Source: Melampsora larici-populina 98AG31 (taxonomy: Eukaryota; Basidiomycota; Pucciniomycetes; Pucciniales; Melampsoraceae). From it: a stretch of DNA of 64,000 nucleotides. The stretch covers positions 731,676 through 795,675 of the forward strand of contig NW_006768792.1 in the NCBI RefSeq assembly GCF_000204055.1, given 5' to 3'. A program made the position numbers and the translations under genes. Of the stretch, positions 45,997 to 55,554 are shown in pieces. Each line of letters opens with the position of its first letter. Position 1 is the stretch's first letter. The notes under the pieces are model-generated. The model was not told the origin of the DNA, ran no database searches, and was given only the letters and a program-made list of their open reading frames with translations.

Positions 45997-48281
45997 TTAC
46001 TTTGACGTGTTGGTACTCTTACTTGGTCCAGCTCCGTTTCCTCCTCTACTGCTCCCCATTCCTCTCGTGAAACTACCAGGGCCGATTTGCGGACGAGCGG
46101 GACCTCCAGCATTTCCGCCTCCACCGTAACTACTTCCTGACGTACTTGGTCCTCCATATCCGCCATATCCACCATATCCGCTACCACTACTCTGCGGGAA
46201 CCCGTACCCACTACCAGCATTGTGGTTATAATTATTACTGTATCCACCATTTCTAGTGTTCAGGCTATTAGCATAAGGTGGGTGATAAGGGTGTGGTCTA
46301 GAGTTGTGATTGAAGGTATTGAATCCTCACTGATTTTGGCTTTGCTGATTTGGTTTTACATAATTTGGATCAAACACCTTTCCTTTGAACCACGGGTGAG
46401 CAGATGAATTGGATTTCGAAGTGTTAACCCCTACTCTCGTATCTGGAAGTGTTGGTATAACCGGTGTTGCTAGGTGAGAAACCAATCTGCCTGTTAACAT
46501 CGCTGCTTGGGACTCTCCGCTAAATGCTTCATCATCCCAAGGTTTATCAGCGGGATGCGTTCTTCCCGTCACCGGATTGACGTGTTGCCATTCTCCTCCG
46601 AGTATATAGGGGTTATCCCCGAAAACGTCTTCTCCTCTATGTTTCGCATCTCTAAGTGCTTGCGCTACTAAGATCGTGTTCAAGGTTCCCACATCCGCCA
46701 TCGATCCATCCGGCATTCGATGCTCCCAAACATTTCGACGATGTGCAATATCGTACCTCATTGCCGGCATCCACATACCAAAGTTATCTTCTTGAATTTG
46801 AAGAACATTTTCTTTATACGCCACTAATCTAGGTGCGATTGGGAAACCTTTCTGACTATCTAAGGTATCATATTCTAATTTTTGATATTTTACCATCAGG
46901 TCGAATCTTGTAGACCATTCTGCTCTGCTAAGTCGGTATTTGTTTGGTACCTTCAATCCAACATACGAAATTGTATTGGAGGTGCAACTAACTGTCTTCG
47001 TATGTTTAGTCTTCATATAAGTAGAATCTTCAAGCAGCCAAGCAGTAGAGAAAATCGTAACAGGCACATGTATGTTTTTATTGATCATAACATTATTCCA
47101 ATATTCTGATAGTCGAACCATATTGTGTCTCAATTGGACACCCAGTTTCATGTGAGTATTGGTTTCTTTCTTCGTTGAAGCTGAATTCTTCGTTTTGGTG
47201 ATTGTTTCATTTCCTTCTCCACCATCTTCATCAGAATCAAACTCATATTCATTTACTCCTGCATCACGTCGTTGGGTTTCGTTATCAACACACCATTCTT
47301 TATAAGCTTCAGTTAACATTTTGAATTTAGTGATTTTATCTTTACTGAAAGCAGTTTGGATGTTTCTGATCCATTTGGCGTGTTCTAATTCGACCGTTGG
47401 ATGTTCCGCGGTACCTTGCACATCGATTTCTGTATGTATCAAAGTATCCCCGTAAAGTAACACAGGCCAGACAATACGTAAGTTTCTTTATCTCTTTTTT
47501 TTTTTTTTTTGAATGTGATTTGTAAGGTTTTTAATACTGGGCTTTTGGAAGTTTTGAACGTTCACTTCATCTGACTTGGGATATAATCATAACACTGGAC
47601 ATTAACCATAACACTGGACATAATATTCGTAACACTGGACATCTTATAATGTGTATTTCAGCGTAACACCGGCCACTCTATCTGTGTCTAACACACAACT
47701 GTAACACTTGGCTATAACATGTCGGTCTCTATTACCTCTCCTTCTCTGTAGAGGTTGTTTATCGGGTTGGGTCATGAAGAAGATGATAGAAATAGTGAAG
47801 GAGAAGACTGGGAAATTAGAAACATCAAGGTATGGAGCTTACCAAAACCAACAGTCGTGTCACCTACAACATCGTTATCGATTTCATTTCGCTGATGTTC
47901 GTTGATCTGAACTTCGTCTTCATTCATTTGATCTCTTCTTTCTTGATGACTATCTCCTCCCTGGGCTTCTAACTCGATACCAGTAGGTTTCACTTCTTCC
48001 TTTTGATTCTTCAAGTTTTTGAGGTTTTTCTTCGTATTCTTTCCTTTCCCTTTCTTTCCTTTTACATTTATTTCTTTTACATGTGATGGTTCTATCATTT
48101 GGAGTTCAGTGTTTTCATCACCGTCTATTTGCATCTCATCGATTTTCTCTAAACTATCGTATTTTTCTTGTGTTTTCTCTTGCGTCGTAACTATCGAGGG
48201 TCCTGGAGTTGGCCCTCTGGGTCTTAATGTTCTCCCATGTAGTAAACTCGCCATTGATTGTTGAATTGATTGTTGAGACAT
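45997..48281 (-). pseudogene. gag of the DIRS-like element, two exons, one stop
   Basis: Exon 1, 47843-48281 (start MSQQSIQQS), is Glu/Lys-rich. A 413-bp intron (GTAAGC ... ACATACAG) joins it to exon 2, 45997-47429; the total of 1872 bp is divisible by three. The middle is a Gag-like helical region (VQLRHNMVRLSEYWNNVM), and the C-terminus is a Gly/Tyr/Ser-rich tail (GSGYGGYGGYGGP). One TGA (46327-46329) interrupts about 110 codons before the real stop, TAA 45997-45999. That stop lies within the 5' splice site GTAAGT at 46000. Splicing from there to 45817 (after TATGAAG) would join gag to the RT frame. Confidence 0.65.
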
Positions 48282-48589
48282 TATCGGTATCGTGGTTTTC
48301 TTGTGGAAAAAAATTTTTGTTGAAAACAAGAAAAATTTTCGAGAGAAATGTGAGGAGAGGTTTTGATGAGTTATTTGCTGCTATAAGCTATTGGTGAAGT
48401 AGATGGGTGGTGAAAACTCTAGTTTTCTCTCCCACCCTTCTCCGATGTGAACATTCTTGTTCTACCAACTTTCCGATACCGTGATATTTACGGTACCGGT
48501 CCTTCCTACTTCGGGGCCCGCTCTCTTTGAGTTACATGGAACTTACAGGTGCCGTCGTTCCTTTGGGCACCTGTATCACTCAAGGGAAT

Positions 48590-49329
48590 GAGACGTAACA
48601 AGTCTCCAACGTTTTCTAATGTCATGCCTGACTATCAGTGGCTAGTGGAGCGACTTGAATTGGTATGTCTTTTTTTATCTTTCCTCATCTCATTTTCAAT
48701 TCAAACACTGACATCTTTAATTAATTGTATCACAGGCTTGGCACAACTCCCAATGCAAAGAGTTGAAGGTCTCTATCATGCCAATGATGAAGAAAATCCC
48801 TCAATATCAAGAGGCTGCTCGGACCAAAGCTGTGTATATATGTGCAGCTATCCTCGATCCTCGCCTCAAAGTCAATGCGGTCAAAGCGTCAACCATGGAA
48901 TCTTTGGGTTGGGGACCTGACGATCTAGTCGATTACTTCACCAGGCAAGCAAGAAAGTTTGTACCAGCCATTGATCCTGATATTGAGATCGTCAAACCTC
49001 AAGTAGACAGACTCAACCTCGATCGCCCTCAGCACTTCATCAAGCGCCGCAAAATGATTCCTATTGAACACGAGGTGAACAAGTACCTTACTGCCCCTCA
49101 AGAAGATGAGCAATGCGACGTCCTTCACTACTGGAGCTTGAATCAACGTCACTGGCCAAATCTAGCTCATATGGCGAAGGCTATGCTTGCTGTCCCTGCA
49201 ACTAGTGCACCATCTGAAAGGTCTTTTTCCAGTGCGTTAAGAGTCATGAGTGACCACCGGGCTTCTTTCACTACCCAAAACCTCGAGGCTCAAGTTTGCC
49301 TCAAAAGCTGGTCCAGACAATTCTCCTAG
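48590..49329 (+). pseudogene. hAT-2 transposase, C-terminal half
   Basis: A first piece (VMPDYQWLVERLEL, about 48619-48663) is followed by an intron (GTATGTC ... TCACAG) and a long exon from 48737 with YICAAILDPRLKVNA, a charged middle, and the hAT dimerisation region HYWSLNQRHWPNLAHMA, VPATSAPSERSFSSA. It stops at 49329. This is the missing end of the protein begun at 34430. The C-terminal exon itself is undamaged. Confidence 0.87.
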
Positions 49330-49696
49330 TTTTTTTCATTTTTATCTTCTAGTTATCTTTTAGCAGTTATGATGACTTCATACACGTAGTTATATGATGA
49401 ATTTAAGTTTTCTAGTAGTTTGGATACTGATACTAATGATCTAGTAGATACATGTGATCGTGAAATATATGAAATGAGACCCTGCCTACCCCCTTCCACA
49501 CCTATTTCGTGCCCAAAATGAGCCTGACCTGTGCCCAAAATGACCAAGACCCTACCTAGCCCCGGGGCCTGATTTTTGGGGCGTGTACTGGTTGGCCCTG
49601 CCTCATTTTTGATGACCTTTGGGTATCAACGGGGCATGTGGGAGCCCCGTGGCCGGCCACAAAGTTTTGGGGCCGGGTCATAGCCCTATCTCCAAT

Positions 49697-50436
49697 CTCC
49701 CTTTTGATAAGAAAGGAACACCACTGTTTTCTTATCTCATCACAGCAAAATTTCTTTTCCTCCCACCCGCTCCTTCACCCGCTGCGCAGAGAACTACTCT
49801 ATCCAGGGAGTCCACGGCCTTAGGCCCCCCCCAAACACCTGATACCTACACACAGAGACTCCAGGGTTAGATTGGAGCTTATGTGCGTATGGTGATAGTA
49901 TAGAAGAATACTTAGTTATGTAGTTATACATAATAAAAACCAAGTAATTAATGTTGGTAACTTGGTATTAACGGAATGGAATGAGAGAAAATTTGGAACT
50001 TTACATACGACATGTTACTAACGGGTCGGACTTCTTTCTACCTATTTTACCACTCATTGTTTGATGATGTCAAAGCTCTTTACCGGTTTCCGATTTTTCT
50101 ATTCCATTGCGTTTACTGTCGTCGATTATCGCTATAAGGTTCTATCTTACGCGTATTTCTTTTCGCGTCCCACCCACCCTTGTTCCCTGTTCTTTTGTTG
50201 TTTGGCTTTTTTCTTATTTTCTTATTCTTCTGGTTATTAGTTTTTTCTTTTAACAATTCTTTTGGTTATTTTTAGTTCCTTTTTTGTTTCTTTTTCTTTT
50301 TTTTCCTTTATTAGTTTATTTTATCTTTTGTGTAGTTTCAGTTCAATATTTTTTGAGTTATCAGTTTTATTTAGGCCTCTAGCCACCCCGTAGGGTGTTG
50401 TTTATGTTATCATGATCAAGTCAATTTATTTACCCT
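49697..50436. other. intergenic, hAT-2 to MITE
   Basis: No gene. The first 170 bp (about 49750-49866) share CCTCCCACC, CTTCACCCG, GCAGAG, CAGGGAGTC and CCCCCCAAACAC with the interior of Mutator-like element A (21840-21940). The rest is pyrimidine- and T-rich. Confidence 0.5.
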
Positions 50437-50641
50437 CACCGCCAACATATTTACCTCGGATTGGAAAATCCGAGGTATTATCGGATTACCAACCTCCAAC
50501 AGAAGCTGTCCGAGGTTTGATCCGAGGCAACTCCCAGCGCAGAAGATTACCTCAGACAAAAACCTCGGACAGACCTTGTCCGAGGTTTTACCTCCGATGA
50601 TGCCTCGGATTCCGCAACCCGAGGCATCTGTGTTGGCAGTG
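50437..50641. mobile_element. 205-bp CCTCGG MITE, copy 2
   Basis: CACCGCCAACATA at one end, TGTTGGCAGTG at the other; CCT duplicated on both sides (50434-50436, 50642-50644). Same length as the copy at 22825-23029. Confidence 0.8.
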
Positions 50642-51041
50642 CCTAGGCATTCAGCCTAGGATTTTTTATCCCAAAACACACTGCATCTTCCGCTTCAGTG
50701 TTTTCATTAGAGTATCTTAGTAAGTTTTACAGCTGTTCAAGAAATTCGTGTCTTGGTCGCACGAATTTTCAAAAAAAAAACCCCCCAATACAGGTGCTGC
50801 GCACCTGTATTTGCTGTGGTATGGACCAGAGAGTAGATCAATCCCCAGCCCCGAGAGACATCATAATCAGGTATTGGGGTCATCAACCCATCACTTCCAC
50901 ATCAAACATTTTCTGCCAAACCAAAAATTTCCTCGCCAGACCATCCATCGCATCACCCACCATCACTTCCCATCAGGTTTGTCCCACCCGTTTCCCTCTT
51001 GACCTCAACTATCCTGACACCTCGACTTCCTCCTTCCAGAC

Positions 51042-52166
51042 ATGAGAGTCCGCCCTGGAAAGTATGATGTAGGAATCAAGGTACTTGCGGTGCAGTACCT
51101 CCGCGCAGGCAAGACGTTAGCTCAAGTCCAGCGCATACTGAAGTCTCCAGTCAGCATCCAGACAATATCTCGGTGGCACTCCTTGTTTCAACGAACCCAC
51201 TCAGTAATCCGGAACCCTGATAACTACGAGCGTCTCAGAAGACACACCAAATTGACCGACAAGGATTGTGATTTCATGTTAGAGCTCCTCGAAGGTAATC
51301 CAGGCCTCTACTTAGACAAATATCGCCGCGGTGTCTATCGCCATACCGGAACCTGGATCTCCTTGCAAACAGTTGCGAGTGATCTCAAGGATTGCCTCCA
51401 TCTGACTCTCAAGAAAGCCAGAACGGTGCACCCTAATCAGAGTGCCGCCAAGCGTGCTCAGTACTTACACGCGGTAGGAGCACTGCACCCCAACATGTTG
51501 GTGTTTCTAGGTACGCTGTCTCAAGGTTTTCTTTTGTGATTATCCCACTTAGCTAACTGTGCGTGCTTTGGCCTTTCATCATTAGATGAGTGCGCGATCC
51601 AGGAACGATATCTGCGTAGGGAAATGGCGTGGGCCAAACGAGGCCAACGGACGGCCCGAATCCCCTGGAGTCGTGGTGGTAAGCGATTCTCGCTCTTACC
51701 GGCCATATTCCGTGGAGGTGTTCTGGCTGCGGACTGCCAAGAAGGCAGTTACGATCGAAAAGATTTTGAAGGCTTCCTGAAACATTGTTTGGTAAGGGTT
51801 CCTGGTGCTCATTTGGTTTGTTTATACATATTGACTGATGACTTCCCGTAGTTTCCTGTAATGAATTCGTACCCAAACGCCAATTCTGTCCTGGTCATGG
51901 ACAATGCACGTATCCACCATGGCGGGCGCATCGATGAACTGGCGGCCGAAAGAGGAATCCGGATTCTGTACCTACCTCCATACTCGCCAGACCTGAATCC
52001 CATCGAAAAAGCTTTCAGCGTGCTTAAATCTCACTTTCGGCGTACTCAAAGCCTCATCCAAACGCCGCCTGACAAGAAGATCGATTTGATCTTGGATAGG
52101 ACTTGGGGACGGTTTTCTGCCGCTCTCATGCATAAGTTGTATGCGGTATGCGGGTATTGGATCTAA
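51042..52166 (+). CDS. Tc1/mariner (IS630-type) transposase, DD34E, 329 aa
   Basis: Three exons: 51042-51510, 51586-51791 and 51852-52166; introns 75 and 60 bp, GT..AG. The N-terminus has a helix-turn-helix pair (LAVQYLRAGKTLAQVQRIL, SIQTISRWHSLF). Catalytic residues are Asp157 in DECAI, Asp242 in VMDNARIHHG and Glu277 in SPDLNPIEKAF, with 34 residues between the last two. The family cuts and rejoins DNA at TA sites. Complete length and all three acids suggest an active enzyme. It converges with the gene at 52915-54346. Confidence 0.93.
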
Positions 52167-52501
52167 TGGTGGAATTTCAGGCTGGAAATTGTGATAGGGT
52201 GATACTTTGGGTTGTTTCAAAGCGATCAACCCGCTGGAATCTTTTTTTACCTCCCGAAGAAAGTCTAAAGTCTTTGTTCTGAAAGTTTGGAACCTCTTTT
52301 GTCCGATTGAAGATTGATTTTGGGACCTGCCAATGAAACGAATCCTTGTGACCTTAAAAAGCGATTGTGAGCTCAGAAAGCGCACATCCCCAGTCTGAGA
52401 CTGAGCCCGAATGAATGGCTCAAGGCACATCGATGGAAAGAACTCGACGTGCCTTGAAGAGGTGAGTTTTTGAGTGACACATCACATTTTTGAGGGACCA
52501 C

Positions 52502-52527
52502 TCACACACTCGTTTTGGAGTGTGTGA
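52502..52527. terminator. perfect hairpin between the convergent genes of the mariner element
   Basis: TCACACACTC (52502-52511) and GAGTGTGTGA (52518-52527) with a 6-nt loop. It lies in the gap (52167-52914) between the two convergent genes, which otherwise holds no gene. A role in transcript 3' end formation is a guess. Confidence 0.4.
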
Positions 52528-52914
52528 TGTTCAAGTCACATAAGCTCCAAAGCTCCAGAAATGGACCCGAAGGTCAAGACTTCGCCTGATTGCTATCAGG
52601 ACATCGGGCGACAAAAAGGTCTCAGAGTGGCAATATTCAAGTTCATTAAGTTCATGAACGCTGGAGGACAAAGGTTTGTGATTGCAAGCTAAAGGACGGT
52701 CTTCCACTTCGACTTTTCGAACCGACACCAGTGGGATAAACAAAGACTGAGCAAACATGTATGAACTATTCGACAGCTCACATGGTCGATATCAAAATTA
52801 GAAAACAAATTCAGGGGATATAGATCTCTTTATCGGAACCATTACCAATAAAAGAAAGAAATTTTTGAAAATATTCATAGATACAATAGGCCACACAGGC
52901 GTTTGGTAGCTATC

Positions 52915-54346
52915 TCAAAGTGACTTTAGGTGAAGGTTATATTTGGGAACGGCCTTAAAAAGGTTGTCAGCGTGAGCAAAAGGAAGGCCAAGACTGCGAA
53001 AAGTAGCAAAATTGTAAGTTTCGCGATCCAACAAACGTCCAAAATCAGTTATACCCTCTTCAGCGAGGATATCCCGAGTCTTCTTTGCTTTGGGGCTTAT
53101 GCCAGCAAAGGTTAAGAAGTCTTCGAAAGGTGCGAGCTGAGGAGGGGGGGACAAGCAAGAAGACTGGGCCGCAACCTGAGAAGCATGGGGTGGGTTGTAA
53201 GGCGCAGGCGTTGGGGTGATCATCGGGGAGACGCCAAAAGGAAAGGACGGAGGGGGGGTTGGAAAGGCTGAGGGACCTAGGGGTTGACCGTAGTAGTTAT
53301 GGTGAACGACAGTACCGGAAGCAGGGGCATCAGCGGATTGGGCAGTTGGTTTTGAAGGTGTAACACCAAGGAACAACTCTTTCTGTTTCTGGTAGTCGGC
53401 CACATCGAACCAGCGAAAATCAGGGCGTTTCGTAGGGGGGTTCACCTCGTCGACACCTGGTACGCCATTGGCCTACAAACTCGTCTGGACCGTCTTCGTC
53501 GCCAGCTTCAGCACTGATGGTAATCCTAGGGTCATCAAACGCATCTACAGGAAGTTCTACTTTCGCCAGGTCAGCTTTGTATACATATCAATCGAATCGA
53601 AGGCATTACAGGACTTACCTTTGTCATCATCATCAGAGAGCTCAGGAATCGGTGCGGGTCTCTTGTTAGGAGAATTTCGGCTGGAAAGAGCCCCAGTAGG
53701 AAGGGAAGTGCAGATGGTTGAAGGGGAACCAGAGAAAGATTTGGATGAAGACCCAAGGGTTGAAAAGATCAAAGGATTTATATGTGGGTTCAAAGACAAG
53801 ACCAAAGACGACTGCGAGTTAGTCGGGCCAGCTGAAGCATTGTTAACAAAGTTGATCATTGAGGTGGTTGATAGGCCGATCAAGCGTCCGTTGACAGGTG
53901 AGTTATTTGGGGATAAGCGCAGGCTGGAGCCTCGGTTGAACAGCCTAGATAAGAAGGATGTGTCAGGGAAACTCAAATGGTTGTTCATCACAGGCCAGAA
54001 GCGAACTTACGGAGATTGTGGTGTGCCTTGGGCCATCATCGCTTGGTAGCTGCGAGTACGGATGACATGAGACATTGTGTCGATTCGGCCATCAGCCGGC
54101 CTGATTGAATCAAACTGTATTAGCCGGTCCTGCACAAAGCAAAAGGAAAAGATGGAGAAATCAACAGAAGAAAGAAAAGGCTGACGAAGGAACCTGGAAC
54201 AGCTTTTGGTTGACCATAGTGCGAGCTTTAGTGATTGTGATCTTAAACGTCAAGTCGGGGAATTGCTTGCTGCTGGGATCAGGTGGTACAAGCGTGTTCG
54301 TTGGGACAGAAAAACGGGTGGCCTCCTTTTTATGCGACTTCGCCAT
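52915..54346 (-). CDS. second gene of the mariner element, about 409 aa, SAM-like C-terminus
   Basis: Four exons on the minus strand: 54194-54346, 54011-54129, 53619-53944 and 52915-53544, with GT..AG introns in phase. The N-terminal third is basic (MAKSHKKEATRF) with FDSIRPADGRIDT. The middle is Ser/Pro-rich with an acidic patch (SDDDDK). The C-terminal 75 residues (FEDFLTFAGISPKAKKT through PKYNLHLKSL) look like a sterile alpha motif, a protein-interaction fold. Exon 4 needs a one-base correction near 53470 (GTAGGCC) to stay open, so it is frameshifted or misread there. I know of no such partner gene as a standard part of this family. Confidence 0.55.
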
Positions 54347-54780
54347 CTGGCCAAATTGTGGTTGATGAAATCGATGAGGTATGGAAGGAAATCAAAAACG
54401 TCTGGTGGCTAGCGGGTCGAGGTGGGTGATTGAATTGGCCTTTGGGTGAGGAGATCTAAGGGATACGGAAGCTTGCTCGAAGGCGTGGTCGGGGACTGAA
54501 TGGTAGACCAAACTGGTGGAGGCCGGCCACCGTTCCATTGTTTGGTCTTCGATCCTGGATTGGGTATCTGGATTGCTCGATGTGATGATGAGGAAGTTGT
54601 GGATGGGCGATTGAACTCGCCTCGCAAACATCGACAAACAAACCCGCAGGGCGGTACAGGATACACCTTCCGAGGTGGTCGGATTTTGAATTACAGGCAG
54701 ACTGCGGTCCGCAGCACCTGTATTGGGTTTTTTTTTTGAAAATTCGTGCAACCAAGACACGAATTTCTTGAACAGCTGTA

Positions 54781-55554
54781 CTTGATCTCATTTCTGAAAC
54801 ACATATAAATGAAGCATCTGAGTTAGGGCACACTAAAGAATTGATGGAAAACACCAGAGAATTCGAAGGGCAACTCAGCATGCGAGCGACCGCTCGCGAG
54901 CGGACCGACGCAGCCGTCGTCAATGGCTGATCTGTACACGTAGTTTGTATATTTTGGAACCTGTCAGAACTACATTTCCCGTTTGGTAATTGGAAACCTA
55001 AAGCCTCCCAAAACGTTTTCCATATCCGTATTCAGATTTCCTTATCCGTGTGATCCACCTGTGCATTATAACTCCATCACATATACAATTTACCATAATA
55101 TGATAACATGATAACCAACGATTAAGCAATGGAACACATGCAAACAAAACAACAACCGTTACCGGACTGATGATTTCCCCAGCCTTAAGCAATTCTAAGG
55201 CTGGGAAGAAGTCAACTTGGCTCATGATATCCATGATCACTCATCTGACTGCTGAATGATCAGATGATCAGCAGATACCACAACGTGAAAATCATCACTT
55301 TGCGTTTGACCACGACCAAAATCGGTATGATGTACCAACAAAAGCACAAAAATTTACCCAACACATATATCATAAAGTTTGTCAACTTCATTCACGGAAG
55401 TACGAACACATATTAAGATGACAATTCTAATGTTGCCTCCTTGTTATTGTCGATAATTTCATTCCTCATAAACAAATAAATATACCATTTAACACCTTAA
55501 GACTATTAATATATTCAATATCCAAAACTTAATAACCTGCAATTGCAATCCGAA
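54781..55554. other. intergenic, mariner element to KDZ gene
   Basis: A 50-codon open stretch at 54784-54930 (includes NEASELGHTKELMENTREFE, then TGA) looks like the last exon of a gene whose upstream part would lie left of the mariner insertion, but I could not join it. The rest (54931-55554) holds no gene. A CTGCTGA/TCAGCAG hairpin is near 55250. Confidence 0.3.

Larger units (their letters stand above)
36100..48560 (-). mobile_element. DIRS-like (tyrosine recombinase) retrotransposon, split by a Helitron
   Basis: On the minus strand, in order: gag (48281-45997), reverse transcriptase/RNase H (45817-37743, with a Helitron inside) and a tyrosine recombinase (37753-36627). RT plus a tyrosine recombinase instead of an integrase defines the DIRS order. 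No LTRs and no target duplication are seen, as expected for recombinase-type integration. Ends are placed only approximately, from where hAT-2 coding stops (about 35960-36000) and resumes (about 48590). Without the Helitron it is roughly 6.2 kb. Confidence 0.83.
34025..49688 (+). mobile_element. hAT-2 DNA transposon, split by a DIRS-like retrotransposon
   Basis: Ends TAGGGCTATGACCCGG at 34025 and its inverse CCGGGTCATAGCCCTA at 49688. A perfect 8-bp duplication TCTCCAAT lies at 34017-34024 and 49689-49696, the hAT hallmark. Transposase halves flank about 12.5 kb of inserted DNA. Without it hAT-2 is about 3.2 kb. Confidence 0.92.
50730..54778 (+). mobile_element. two-gene Tc1/mariner-type transposon, 4.05 kb
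   Basis: CAGCTGTTCAAGAAATTCG at 50730 returns inverted at 54778. The inverted repeat extends about 80 bp (ACGAATTTTC, an A tract, ATACAGGTGCTGCG). TA lies on both sides (50728-50729, 54779-54780). Inside are a transposase on the plus strand and a second spliced gene on the minus strand, convergent. The transposase frame is undamaged, so the element may be active or recently so. Confidence 0.9.

Noticed and set aside
45942..46250. Minus-strand frame with long Val/Met and Lys runs
   Set aside because: It is a shifted reading of the Gly-rich gag tail plus the A18 tract.
51972..52430. Minus-strand 152-codon frame opposite the mariner transposase
   Set aside because: Overlaps the catalytic exon antisense; no domain.
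53557..54049. Plus-strand 193-codon frame at 53468-54049 as a gene
   Set aside because: The minus strand has a chain of exons with proper GT..AG sites and phase over the same bases; the plus frame is its shadow.
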